Numbered from the stretch's first letter, positions 11,401 to 23,046 are shown. The stretch is DNA of 64,000 nt from Apostichopus japonicus (GCF_037975245.1 NC_092565.1:12582499-12646498), one strand, 5' to 3'. The notes: generated by a model not told the origin, from the sequence alone. Made by a program: numbers and translations.

Positions 11401-14400
11401 CCCCCCAATATTTACCAAGGCTCCGAAACGTGCATCTGCCCATTTTTCAATGCATACTTGTCGATCTGTCCGATGTACACGTATACTATATAGGTGTAAT
11501 AATCTTAGCAAATGCTGGGGGACCCTCGGCCCGTCCCCTGGCTATAGACCACATTATCACCCCAACCGCGTCTTCACGCCCCGTGAAAAGTGGAAGCAGT
11601 GAGTGTGAGTACCGGTAAGCCAACACAACTTCGTCTTAGGACAATGACTTGCCTCATTCCAGCCAGTTCTCCAACATCCCCTGAGTCAGTGGCGGAGCGT
11701 CCACACAGTCAGGGGGCAGATGCCCCCCCCCCCCTGACGGACTCAAATGGACTGCTGGCGCCCTTTTCAGCTTTTCACTACTTTTTACTTATTCGCGATT
11801 ATTGACTATTTTATTGCGCTCTCATCTACCTATTGACATTTGTCATATTCTGTTGGTGTAATTTTCCGACAAAATGGCGACGACACCTATTTATTCTCCG
11901 TTTATATGCAAATTAGCAAGGCCCAGAAAGGGTCATTTCCTGCAATCTATAGAGTATCTTTACTCAAAAATTTCTGTACGCTCCGCGCCAACCTGTGGTG
12001 GCGCTCCGCTTAGATAGTATCGAAAGCGCCCTACAGACCATTCTTGCCCCCCCCCCCTGACCAATACCCCTAGCTTCGCCACTACCCTTACTACACTCAA
12101 AACGTCTTTGCGAGTACACTACGAGAAATAGCTACTCTCTTAAAACACCATCGAATATACAAATTACGTTTTTACAGACTTTCTCGTTCAATCTAAGAAA
12201 TTGCAGGCTTGAGACCTATATTTTAGGGCTAGGTATTCGCAGCATAAAACACTCGGGAAGTGCCGTTTCCGGCCATCTGGGGGTTTGAAAAAACCCAAAA
12301 TTTTCTTGTACGCTCCGCGCCAACCGATGGTGGCGCTCCGCTTAGATTCTCCACACATTAGCCCCCCAATAATTTTTCCGTTCCGCCGCGCCTGCTTAAT
12401 ACCCCTAATTAAAGGAGAATGAACTTAGTTAACCCATCCATCATCAGTACTGTATATGAAAGGGAACTTTACTTTGTGATGAAACAAAAATCTTGCTCTG
12501 TTTATGAGATACCAAGTTGAATAATTCTGTCAGTGGGCATGCCCATTGCCCAAGAATGATGTCATATTGCCACTATAGCTAGAAGGCAAACATGCAACAA
12601 TAAAGAGAACATAGACAACAATAACAAAGGAAAAGCATTCTAAATGTGTCACATTCCTCGAAGGACAAATCAACAATAGGAATGTAACGCTAGTTGGAAG
12701 AACATGTGCCATGACATCAAAGACCACCCACTATGTTTCACTTCCTGAAAAAAGGGTTTCTCTGATATATATAGTTTATTTCAAAACAATGATGTCTAGA
12801 GTTTACAGCAAGTTATTCAGATGGGCTCTTCAAAATAACAGAAAACAATCATTTTCTTTTCCCATGTACGTGTACCGACAGTAGAATATCGCTTTGAAGT
12901 ATGATATATCTGAAATTTCAAGAAAAGAAATTATAACTATGAAAGTTTTAAGAAAAGATAAAATGCAACTATCTCACTCACTTTGCCAACGACTTGTTAA
13001 AGTTTTGTTGTACTGTAGATTTCCACTGACTACAATGCGATCTTTCTCCGTTAGGATACCGTGGCCAGGCCCTATGATAAGATATTAAATGTGAAATGAT
13101 TGACATGCATCTCAATCTACTGCTTGTTTTCACAACTGTCTGAAAAATTGTGTGTTTGATGAAGTAATTAATAAGCAGTGTTATAGCACTCAAAATTTAC
13201 TCTGTACTTGCATGAGGGCCTCTTGTCTAGGTACTCTGTACTCAAACGCAATAGTTAGTAATAGAACAAACATATATGTATATTACAATTTAATTATAGG
13301 CCTATCCAAATATGACAATAAATGATTATGGAAACTACAGGAGATGCAAGATACTACAGAGTTCAGCACACACAGAAAAATGCACCCAATGATTTAAGTG
13401 GAATTGAATCGACCAGAAGGTAAAAATGTACTTAGGTTTCTCTAATATCTTTTGTGCGATCTCAAAAGCATATTTTAAACCTACTTTAGTTGAATCTAAA
13501 ATAGATAAGACTAACAAACAGTTGCCTGCACCAGCCTTCATTAGCTTAAAGGTATGCTAGCCCCAAATAAGCTAGATTTCAAATATTTTGTCACCTTTGG
13601 TAAAAATTCTTAAACTGTTTTCTTTACAACCTTCTAGTAAATTTTCCTCACTGGGACATTCAGTCATCTCGTGTGTTCCTTAAAAATGTCTGAGAACAAT
13701 TTGGAGAGTACAGACCTCCAGGAAAATACTTTTTGAAAACTTCTAGCAATTATAGTGTGCTATAACTTGGGGCGCCTATACAGTTTGTAAAGTCTAATTC
13801 GCCCATACTATGGGTAATAAAGTAAATCTGACGTTAGAAAAATTAGTTGTTATGAGATTCGTGGACTACTTGAACTTTAATTAAAAGGAGGTGGTATGTT
13901 GCAAATCTGGTTTGAACTTGAAGAATGTTGCAGTTAAAGTAGCACCTGTTAGCAACTTTTTGGCATGGAGCAGTAAACTCATCTTCTTCCCCATAAGTTA
14001 TATATGCTGTGGTTTTATGACTCAAAATCTGTCTCATTGTCTATATCAAATCTCACTAGAAAATGAAGTGAACCATTAAAATTACCACTGTACCCAACCA
14101 TATATTTAAACAAAATCCTCAATCACTCCTTCACCACTCACCTGGTGCATACAGTAACAGGTCTGTTTGAAGATTGTCAAGGACGTTTGTTATCTCATTC
14201 GGCTGATCCCAGCTCTCTCCGTTGTTTGAGCTTTTACAACAAAATACCTTTTGTTCATACTTATCACCAACAATGAGATCTCTCACCAACTTTTCTATAG
14301 GAAATCTAGCATACACTAACAGAATGTTGCCATCTTGATCAACCACGGGACAGGGATTCATGGATCTGAAAGACAACAAAACTTTGTTATGTAATAGTTT

Positions 14401-17400
14401 CTCTCTAAAAAACTAACCAGAGATGGGTAAAAGAGTAGGAAAACTAAATGCATCCAGGACGGATGGTTAACTGAAGTTGACCAACCTTCTGACATTCCAA
14501 TCAACCGTTTCCAACAGAATATTTCCTAGTTCGAACGCAATCTCTTTGGTGTAGCAGGGATATATTGCCTGAATTCTCAGTGATACAATATAACTTACCA
14601 GTCATACACATATTTTGTTTCATCTTTGACAAATTGTCTCTTCTGGCATTACTTCAATCTCAAAGACTGGATAAAAAAGTATTCATATTTTCACATGAAA
14701 GAATTTTGTATTTGAAGTAGAGTACAGATGATGGCAGCCAATGATGATTCCAATGTATATATATATATATATATTTTTTTAGACAATTAAAAGCAGCCAA
14801 AGTAAGGAGTACTATTTGGGTAGGAAATTGCAATCTACTCACAGAATATACTCACAGAGAGCTTAAACATGCTAATTGGTTGTTTCAAACATGAATATTG
14901 CTAAAATAGGATATCTCACGATTTATGTACAGGTACCTGAAGTTCTGATATTTAAGGAGCTTGCCTAAACTGTCTGTAGAATATTAACTAAATAAAGTAC
15001 AGTCTGGTTGAATATTGTCTGATGACCCATACCACTTTGTCTATCTCCAATATCACACAACATTCCAAATAGAGATGCACACATAGTATATAATGTACTT
15101 ACTTATGACTGAACTATGTACTTTTGGACAAGGTCACAAGTAACTAATTCTGATGTACTGTACAATAAGTTTGACCAAATCAATGAGATATAAAGTGATA
15201 TGCTATCAACAACGTATGTACATGATTCAGTTCTATTTTCAAAGTTACAGATTATGAAACTTTATGCAGGCATCATAAATACTCTGATAGTTAAAACATT
15301 AGGAGCCCTCAAGAGCATGCAGCCTAATCAATTTTAAAAGGCATTGATAACATAATAGCTATAAAAAAAAAACACAACATCATGCAGTGCAGAGGTATAT
15401 TGAACAGAATAACTTTAAGCATTCGTTAAAGCTTAGGTCAAATCTGAGGTTCTGTTCAGATATTGTTTCTATAGAAATGACTCTTCTCCAAGTCAAACTC
15501 ATCATGATACACATGGTTCTTCGTTCTTTCATTTGGTATACTTTCTATACCAGTTGTTCATGCACTTACTCTTGTACGATACAGTTCAAGAAAATATCTG
15601 CTTACTTCATTCTTGACTTTTGTGTCTAATAGTGGTCTAATTGACAAGTTTTCAAACATAGCTATAGTGTACATTGAAAATGTGCACGGATGAAAAACTC
15701 ACAAAGTGTTGGCTACCAAATTTCACTCATGTATCACTTGCTGAAAAAATTGCAATTTCTCAAGTACTTCAAACCAGTTTTCAGTTTGAAAAGTCTCCTT
15801 GGATAGCCTGCTTTCAGCTAAGTTGTCAACTTATGGCATGTGAATTTTTACCTTTGGCAAGATAGTATCTAGGGTATTGAGAATATGTGGAAGACTGGAA
15901 TGTGCAGTTATAAAATGCATTCTCAAATTACTGCTTTATCTAATTAGCTTTATTATATTCATTCTTCAAGAAGCCAGAATTATAAGTTCTGATGGGTGAT
16001 ACCAATGATTTCTGGGTATCTACATGTAACTTCCAGAAAAATGCCTCCTGTGAAATGTGAAAAGATCACCTTTTTTTGTTGTTTACCTGTAGCCATGGCC
16101 TGATGGAACAACAACTATCACATTTTTGTCCCACTCTGGCTTTCCGTTTGTTACTTTAGCTCTTCTCAGAATAATATCAATTGCCCCATGGTCTGCACTG
16201 GTCTGTATCCTCCCTTCGCAGAATGCTAAGATCCAATCTCCGTGAGAGACAATGGCTGGAATTCTGGATAAAGATATACAATATTGCAGCATAATAGCAA
16301 GCAAAAGAGGGTACATGGATATGTTGATTGAACAAAGTATTATCAAACAAATGAACATATTTCATGATGCTGTTGACTTATTTGTCTCCCAGACTGATGA
16401 ATGACATTCTTCTTGTCCGTCTGTTCTATCAAGGTCTTGTAAAAATTGCTCAAAATGTATCCCAAACTTTAAAAAGGGTGACTTATATAGTAGCCACTTT
16501 TTTAGTCTTGATACATTAATTTCCAAGAAAAAATTAGAAAATTTGAGTAAGAATCCTCTGTAATGTGGAAAATTCAGCTACAAATGCAGCTTTTACGTGA
16601 AATATATTACTAGCTGACTTTATAGTAGCCTACAGTATAATGCTTCACAGACTACAGATCCAATGGAGTAACAGCAATTGCTATATGCACATTAAATACC
16701 GTATCCAATGGAAACCAAACGTTGAACTCTTTCGATTTGGGGTATTTGGTTTCAGACTCTGATCATGTGTATATAATATTCTCAGTGGGACAATTGCAAA
16801 CCTTTAGTATCAAATACATGAATAGTCATATGATATTGTTGAAATTGATGTAACATGCACTTACCTGAAAGTATGGTATTCTTTCATTCCCTCGTGCCCT
16901 CTTGCAAAAACAGTATCATCTGCAATTAAGTTGATAATATACAATAGTAATAATTACATAGAGTAAAATGTAGAGAAGATATAACTGATTACCTACAGTA
17001 TATATACCTCATATGGCATGGTATCTATTATGACACACTTTCATCAGATAAATTCACCATCTCAATAGCAATTAAGTAAGCTCAGCTAGTGTTCTAGCTA
17101 GTCTCTCGTTTGCTTTAGTTTGCTTTCACAAGCATCAAATGATTATGAAAATTTACATCGTTAGGACTACAGTAAATGTCCAATTCATCTACTCGGTACG
17201 GCAAGACTTTGCTTGCAGTGCACTGTTATAGATTAGGCCAAGATCCATGATATGACATAATCCTTTAGAGATCTATAGAATAGAGACTTACTTTCGTACA
17301 ATGTCACCAGATCAGTTTGAGACGAATGGCAATTACTGTCCATTTTTGTGGGTTTTCCTTTGTGCCAGAGTTTCCTCGCAAAACGCAAAAACAACCAGAG

Positions 17401-17424
17401 TTGATAGAGAAGACAAAAGCACAT
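8040..17424 (-). CDS. Exo-alpha-sialidase (neuraminidase, GH33; NEU2/3/4-like), complete 8-exon gene
   Basis: Predicted to remove terminal sialic acid from glycoproteins or gangliosides. Joined exons: 17424-17292, 16919-16865, 16263-16087, 14365-14142, 13071-12982, 10802-10645, 9795-9601 and 8420-8040. They total 1413 nt (470 residues) with every phase agreeing, in the size range of animal NEU3/NEU4. Seen in the protein: YHTFRIPAI with the first triad Arg at ~63; LAFCEGR ~75-81; SADHG ~85-89 with the acid/base Asp at ~87; RSMNPCPV ~122-129; Asp box SSNNGESW ~167-174; GPGHGI ~197-202; Asp box SNDGGKEW ~235-242; NESQ with the catalytic-pair Glu ~277; YINSR with the second triad Arg ~293; third triad Arg ~367; Asp box SRDEGKQW ~377-384; SYSDL with the nucleophile Tyr ~397. 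MNPCPV and SYSDL favour the NEU2/3/4 group over lysosomal NEU1. The residue roles come from family knowledge. The N-terminus is hydrophobic but short, so location (cytosolic, membrane or secreted) is undecided. A partial duplicate lies downstream at 1.1-5.6 kb. Confidence 0.93.
8421..9600 (-). other. Sialidase intron 7
   Basis: Noncoding. It has a repeat piece at 9259-9345 (CTGTTAGCAAACTGCTTAT to AAGTAAGTTGGCCTGACA) that recurs in opposite orientation near 37957-38030. Direct repeats of CATCAAGGATGGGA lie at ~9352 and ~9512, and a G-run near 9404. Confidence 0.5.
9601..9795 (-). CDS. Sialidase exon 7 (VAELPGGKLYINSR)
   Basis: A 195-nt, 65-codon exon, phase 0 on both sides. It continues NESQ into VAELPGGKLYINSR, placing the second triad arginine at residue ~293, and ends GGCE, leading into GSVLSI of the last exon. 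That matches the family order (catalytic Arg, then CxGSV). Confidence 0.94.
9796..10644 (-). other. Sialidase intron 6
   Basis: AT-rich noncoding sequence. Near 10493-10556 there is a short degenerate repeat of TTCACATTCCTTCACGA. Nothing else is recognised. Confidence 0.4.
10645..10802 (-). CDS. Sialidase exon 6 (Asp box SNDGGKEW, NESQ glutamate)
   Basis: A 158-nt exon. Two acceptor AGs lie 5 nt apart. The inner one (ACAGATCAG, exon start 10802) keeps the frame with exon 5; the outer one (10807) does not. It holds the Asp box SNDGGKEW and ends HANESQ, with the catalytic-pair Glu, before GTACGC (phase 0). The segment between them is unusually basic (CKRACMRLFRRKYTRH). Confidence 0.9.
11320..12394. 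mobile_element. Non-autonomous hAT-like element in sialidase intron 5, 8-bp TSD
   Basis: Begins CAGTGGCGGCGGAAC and ends GTTCCGCCGCGCCTG, imperfect terminal inverted repeats. It is flanked by a perfect 8-bp direct repeat CTTAATAC (11312-11319 and 12395-12402), the target-duplication size of hAT elements. 1075 bp, no transposase ORF. It has G-runs and C-runs inside the ends, and the module CTTGTACGCTCCGCGCCAAC at ~12304. A second related unit is nested at 11687-12084. Confidence 0.8.
11687..12084. mobile_element. Nested hAT-like MITE inside the 11320-12394 element
   Basis: Starts CAGTGGCGGAGCGTCC and ends GCTTCGCCACTA, inverted repeats with small mismatches, with C-rich and G-rich stretches inside. 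The flanks CCCTGAGT and CCCTTACT agree at 6 of 8 positions, a weak target duplication. It carries its own copy of the GTACGCTCCGCGCCAACC module at ~11976. Confidence 0.5.
12982..13071 (-). CDS. Sialidase exon 5 (GPGHGI)
   Basis: A 90-nt exon whose first codons complete GPGHGILTEKDRIVVSG, a hallmark strand of the sialidase propeller. Donor A|GTGAGT, phase 1. It is too short to stand out as an ORF and was found by phase and motif. Confidence 0.92.
13072..14141 (-). other. Sialidase intron 4
   Basis: No exon seen. A stretch at ~13640-13780 (GAACAATTTGGAG with GCAATTATAGTGTGCTATAA) resembles 21355-21435, so it is probably a degraded dispersed repeat. Confidence 0.4.
14142..14365 (-). CDS. Sialidase exon 4 (SMNPCPV, first clear Asp box)
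   Basis: A 224-nt exon from acceptor TGTCTTTCAG to donor GTGAGT. SMNPCPVVDQDGN is the conserved NEU2/3/4 strand, and SSNNGESW is the first canonical Asp box. It ends LLLYAP plus G (phase 1), which completes GPGHGI with exon 5. Confidence 0.95.
14366..15548 (-). other. Sialidase intron 3, unduplicated part
   Basis: Noncoding, with a short (AT)n run near 14757-14775. The counterpart next to the left duplicate is unrelated, so the duplication breakpoint lies at ~15549. Confidence 0.5.
16087..16263 (-). CDS. Sialidase exon 3 (RIPAI, CEGR, SADHG)
   Basis: A 177-nt exon with acceptor TTTATCCAG and donor GTAAAC. It holds the first catalytic arginine (completed across the junction), LAFCEGR, the acid/base Asp in SADHG, and ILRR followed by a degenerate Asp box ending in PEW. 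It ends in AG, so Arg 122 is completed by exon 4. Confidence 0.93.
16865..16919 (-). CDS. Sialidase exon 2 (YHTF, leads into FRIP)
   Basis: A 55-nt exon between an AATTGCAG acceptor and a GTAAGTG donor. It encodes DTVFARGHEGMKEYHTF plus the first two bases of the FRIP arginine. The phases (1 in, 2 out) fit both neighbours. It differs sharply from its duplicate at 2436-2493, which has one extra codon, although the flanking introns are nearly identical. Confidence 0.88.
17292..17424 (-). CDS. Sialidase exon 1 (start codon, residues 1-44)
   Basis: The ATG at 17424-17422 has an in-frame TGA five codons upstream, so it is the first usable start if this exon is not preceded by a splice. It begins MCFCLLYQLWLFLRFARK, a short hydrophobic stretch that could be a weak signal or anchor. 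It ends TAC GAA A before GTAAGT (phase 1). A second Met at residue 28 is an alternative start that would remove the hydrophobic part. The equivalent exon of the duplicate is 4588-4720. Confidence 0.75.
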
Positions 17425-18357
17425 AACGTACGTATGTCACACTAGCTACATATGGGCAGTTGACGTTTGTACATACATTAGAGATTCACATGAAATGCCA
17501 GATTGATATTACTGTTTTGTCAAACAGAAAGTCATATTGACTAGTCCACAGTCACTTATCTAAAGATGAACTTTATACCTAGCTACAGTCGATCAGTTAA
17601 AAATTAACCCTCAGCGGACAATTAATAAATACAGTGCAAACCGTTGTTAATGGATGTAGACGGAAAGTTACTTAATAGTTAGAAGCAATTAATGTACTGG
17701 TATAACCCAAAGTTACCCAAAGCTTAGTCTTTACTTTCCAAAATAAATCCATTTTGCCATGTCGACATTGATAATTAAGTGTTAATTGATCTTTTGTACC
17801 AACTCGAAAAATCCTGTTCTTACACGATGGCCCAGAAAGAACTTGAACTATGATGGGCCTTCAGTTTATCTGGAAATTTCGAGCTCTGATGTCAAGATGT
17901 TGGTATATCATGTAGTGTTGAATAGTTATCTCAATACTTCTACTCAATATCATCATTTATGTATAGTCGAAATTTCTTTAATTGCATTTCCCCTGGACCA
18001 CCAGTACAGTATTTGATAGCCTCAAACTCCTTCGGCCCTGGACATTTCAGGAGACAAAAATGCCGCCAGCAACTTTTGTTGAAGAATTTAATATAATTTA
18101 AATTTAAAACTGCCCTGTTGTTGAAAGCATTCAAATACTGGAATTTGTGGTATGGAATGCACTGCCGATCTATTTTGTCTGAAAGTTTGGTTCCTTACAA
18201 ACAATTTGTAAGTTTAGATTTTATGTCCGTATGAGGTTTGGAAGTGATTTACAATGATTGTTAAATTCTCCTGGTAACTTTTCTTCGATTTTTGCAAACC
18301 CCTGTCAATCCAGAGAGTACTATGGAATAATTAGCATATTACAAGCCATTCAGTGGA
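17425..18357 (-). promoter_or_regulatory. Upstream region of the sialidase, retained in both copies
   Basis: The ~930 bp before the start codon match 4721-5640 almost base for base. No clear TATA box or initiator can be assigned. The span is called promoter-proximal only because it precedes exon 1 and was duplicated with it. Confidence 0.35.
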
Positions 18358-21300
18358 AACCTCATTACACACTTTCAGATAAGTGCATTGAAAATGCATT
18401 TTTGGCAATTTTGCAGATATAATCTCATGAATGTTCAATGGAATTACACCGATGGCCTGCAAAATATGAGGCACGATTTTCAGAAGTAGGAAAATTATCT
18501 CTAGTTTTGGGAGCTTGCAGCCAGCAATTAATTCATTAAATGTTTAACATGAAGCCCAAAGTCCTAGCTGGCTTCTTTCTGCATTCATAACATCGATTCT
18601 GATTCTGAGAGGGTTGGGGTCTAGTTAGGTGGAGGCTCAGTCCTTATGGTTCTGGACCTATAAATCCTGCAGGCCACAGGTGTGTAAGACGAATCTGGTT
18701 TCTTATACAAAAAACACAAAATAATAAAGAACTCAAAAGAATATCTTTGTTTGCTTCTGTTTCTTTCACTTCATTTAATTATCTGGTTATTAAAACTTTA
18801 AGCAATAAAAATTCAAGATGATAACACAAAATATGCCAAAGCAAAGTTTCTTATATGAAGTCTGGATGATACAATTTAAACAGCTATCTATTGACAGAAA
18901 ACAATACTTCAATTAAAACAGAAACGAAGTTTAACAAACCAACTCAAAGACCAGCACACACATATGAAAAAGCCTTAAATTTATAACATTCTTTGGATTT
19001 CAGTAAAATATACTATAAAGTTCAGGAAGATATTTGTACTGCTTTTAGATAAGCTCTAAATAACTGGGCTTACAAAAGTGGTGCCACATTGCCCAATATC
19101 TAAGCTGTTGAGGCAAATGCCACCTAGAGCAGTGGTGTGTGCAAGGCAGACAGGTGGCAGGGGGGTAAGAGGCCATGGTCTGGGAAGAACTGAACCACTG
19201 TTAAGGGAGTACACCCCTTCAAACCTTTTAATTAAGGACCTAATTTATAGTCTGTCTCAGAATGCAACATTTGATATCTAACCTTTAAACATTTTTTTCT
19301 GGGTGTGGACTCCCAGACCCTAATACATGGGAGTCATTCAATGAACCAAGGTGTGGTCCCCTATTTTATAAAATCTTTTATTGGCTTCGGGCTTTTCCAT
19401 ATAGGTCCAGTGCCTACTTAAATCAGTGGGGATATTTTCAAATGGCCCACCCCCCCTCTCCCCGCCGTTGAAATCCTGTGCACACCACTGGCCTAAGAAC
19501 CCGCAAGATCTAATTGTTTCCAAGGTCAAGGTGCCTCTTGAAACAGTTCCATACAATTATTCTACTTTGTAGGTTAAGACGACCTTCTGCTCAGTTTATC
19601 TGTTGGCAATTTCCCTTCTTAACTTTTACAACCATAAAGAAACTTTGAGAAAATATTTACAATTCACAAAAAAAGAAAAAAGGAATGTTTATTTGTCGAC
19701 ATACCGATTCAAGATGTCAGGTAAAGAGCACTTGTTGTTTTATGTAGCAAAACAATATCCTTTCTTACTATAGAAGGCATCTTGTAGGTAGGTATGTAAT
19801 GAGTTAAAATTATAGCACAAAAAAAAACTTAGCTTTTTCCTTTTTCTTCTTCATATGTGACCCTGAATTCATATTGTCAACCTTAAAAAACTCATGTAGC
19901 GTACCTTGTACACAGAGGTACTTATAAGCAAAATGTTAAAATGATAATAAGAATCATATAATAATATCTGACTTTTTCATGACTAACTTACTTATCAAAA
20001 TGAAAATGAGCTAGATTTCATACAAAGGATGCTAACAAAGGATATATAATTCTTATTTCTGAAGTATTCACAGCTCGATCACTGAAAACTTGATCATGGA
20101 TTCGGTCACACTAAATATTTCTTGTTTCAAGCTTTAAACTAAGAATTAACTTAAACTTAAAATTAATATTGGACATAAAATCGATTATGGAAATGTACAA
20201 CCTTGAAAGCAGCTGTTTCGAGTTGTTTTTGATAATTGCGTCTCATTTAGGAATTCCTTAGGAATCCACTGACCTATGCACAGCGAATCAAAGATTTCTT
20301 TTCACATTTTGTAATTCACTTTCATTAATAATAAAAGAAAAATTTTACATGGACTTATCAAGATAAAATAGCAGCTTTACTTGCATGAAGGAGAGTTGAA
20401 AATGTTTGTCTACTTATCTAGACAGACCTGCATAGAGGCATGCATTCCATATATATAAATACAAATGATCAACCTTTGTTACAGATATTACATGTACAGA
20501 TATTACATATTACATTACATGTACATTACATGTACATTACATCGGTTTCCTGACCTTTCCAACCCCCTCCCTAGCTCCCCCTCAACCCCCCCCCCCCGAA
20601 AAAAAAAACCACGTGGGATGAGAGAAACTTAAGTACTTTACAGAAGAAGACAAAAATTATTCTTTTTAAAACAAAACCTGGGCTTTATATACATAGAATT
20701 GTTTGCTAATATTCTTTCAAGAAAAGGTGACTTACATTGGTAGTACTATCAGCCTCTCAGATTATATCTTTTGATTATCATAATTGTGCCGATTGCAGTG
20801 AAAGACATATTAGCATCAGTACTAGAAAGGAAAGTACAACTCTAACTTTAAACAGATCAGTTAAGGCACAAAACTTATTTTGATATGTTACAGATTGTTA
20901 AAAAAAAAACTCTTGTTAATCAGTCCGAGTTCTAATTCTATACGTCTTTAACCTTTTTAAAAAAAATTATGATTTTATAAATATGATGCTCTTCTAGTGA
21001 AGTGGATGGGTTCACTTAACAGACTTAATCTGACATGTAGACAATTAGCTCAGAGATCCCAAACACACCATTTCAAAAGAGAGAGAGAAAAAAGTCATTT
21101 GAGCAATTATGCTGTGTTGTTTATATGAAATTAAAAGAACATAATTTTGGTTAAATTATTAGAATTGATTTATGAAGCAATCGATAGAAATGTCATCAGT
21201 ATTGTCCTCAAAATATACTAGAAAAAAAGAAAAAATATATCATGGTCGCCCATGGTCAAATTTTGACCATGCATTTTACCCCCCTGCTGTGCTAAAAGTA

Positions 21301-23046
21301 GCTTCCCCCCTCCCCTCATTAGGTATTTCACCGTCTATCTTAAACATGCCTCAATGTCTGCGAACAATTTGGAGGATCAGAGAGTCTAGGAAGTTATTTA
21401 CGAACACTCCTGGCAATTTTTAGCACGCTAAAATTGGTGGCCAATGTGATGACCTCTTAATTGAGACCGGCACTAAAAAGCCAACAACATTATCTTTGCG
21501 AAGGTTAGCATATATATATATATATATATATCGTTCTTGGACTATGATTTATCAAGATTAACATTCTTCCTTAATTTCATCTATAAGAAGTAAGAAAAGC
21601 CAGCATGATTTCATTAAACTTCAACAAATCTTGCAAAAACAGCCATCATAGCAACAGCATGATAAAAAGTAATATATTCTGGAGTTCAATTAAAAGAAAA
21701 TTTAAAAACTGTTGCAAAAATAATTTGATGCCTGTCTTTAATAATATACATAAAAACTTTCCTTTCTTAATTTGAAAGCACATTTTGTTCTGATTTTTAT
21801 TAGTTACTATTATATCAGTTTTTAAAATTCTGAAAGCTCACAATTACAATTTCAAATGCATCCTTTAAAAAGCTAAATTTCAGGCAAATTGTGGAATTTT
21901 AATTACAGAAATATTTCTACAGCAAAGTAATGCGATGAAAGCTATTTCTTCAGTGACATCATCACAACTTTCGACAGATAAAAAAATTGATAAAACATAA
22001 GAACAGAGTTAAAAATATTATTGAGCACAACATATTTCTTGGTGGTCAATGCGAAGAGCAAACTTTAATTTTTCATCCTCACAGAATTCATCTCTCGATC
22101 ACTGTCAGCTGGAATACAAGATAATATGGAAAATGGGTCATTTTAATTAAATTATCCATTAAAAAATAATTGTTCTACGGTATCGATGTCAAAGTCTGTA
22201 AAACAAGATCATTAATCCTTACTATCTGACTAGTTATTTAGAAAGTTGCCAATGATTTGATTGATTGATTCATTCATTCAAATATTTCTTCAAATTTTCA
22301 CCCATTCATGCAAACTCATCAAACTTAAATTTGTGCCCAAAGTCATCCTTAAATGTGTATCTACACAGAGCATTGATAATTTACCATTACCATTGTAGCA
22401 TTCATTACAATCATAGAGAGAGCACTAAACATATCCTAATGGCATATGCAGATATGAGAGTTGGAATTGGGGGTTGTATTTAATGGAGGGGGAGGGGTGT
22501 AGAACATACCTCAGGTTGTTTTTGATTACTAATTAACCCCCCCCCCCTAATACAAACTAATGTTTGGCACATGATAAGACAATGTAATGGCATTATTGTC
22601 TGTATTATACAATCAAATGGCATTGATTCTCTACGGAATTTTCAAAGCTTGAACAGCGGTTAAGTTTTCCTCTGCCACCATAATACCCTAAATTACTAAC
22701 ATACAGTGAGTGACATGAGATACAGATATTCAAATTCGTGATTAAAGTAAAATAAAATTAACAAATACCACGACAAATATTGACTACAGATATAAGTAGA
22801 ACATGAAGGCAATTATTTGGAATGTCTTGAACAGGTGCTTGTCGGTCTGTTCTCCTATCACACTGGCCATGTCACCAATCTTTCCCATCATGCAACAAGA
22901 CAAACACCCCTGAGGCGCCTTTGAACTTGAACATATAATTGTCTAAGTCTTTAACAAAGCATTGATCTAGTAAATAATTTCATTGTTTGATTAAGTTTTA
23001 ATTATTAACTTTTACACTTGGTAGGTTCAATGAAATGTCTCTGACC
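18358..23046. other. Region between sialidase and prominin stop (prominin 3' UTR plus intergenic)
   Basis: No coding exon is supported. It is AT-rich with scattered AATAAA words on the minus strand (e.g. ~21796), so the prominin 3' end cannot be fixed. It holds a MITE (19130-19490), a tandem ATTACATGTAC repeat (~20484-20540), a C-run near 20588, an (AT)n run near 21510, and a dispersed-repeat piece at 21355-21435. Confidence 0.5.
19130..19490. mobile_element. MITE with CAGTGGTGTG terminal inverted repeats
   Basis: Starts CAGTGGTGTGTGCA and ends TGTGCACACCACTG, a near-perfect terminal inverted repeat, with a G-run after one end and a C-run before the other. 361 bp, no ORF. The flanking 8-mers (ACCTAGAG and GCCTAAGA) do not match convincingly. 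Confidence 0.55.

Larger units (their letters stand above)
15549..18357. repeat. Direct duplication of the sialidase 5' region, right copy
   Basis: Partner of 1098-5640. It begins at TACCAGTTGTTCATGC and ends after CAAGCCATTCAGTGG, beyond which the two copies diverge abruptly. It carries exons 1-3 of the complete sialidase and ~0.9 kb upstream. Confidence 0.92.

Noticed and set aside
17786-18016. Plus-strand ORF shared with 5082-5393
   Set aside because: The shared reading follows from the recent duplication. The frames shift at a C-run (one base difference), and no family is recognised.
19130-19490. Assigning a target-site duplication to this MITE
   Set aside because: The flanking 8-mers ACCTAGAG and GCCTAAGA agree at only four positions.
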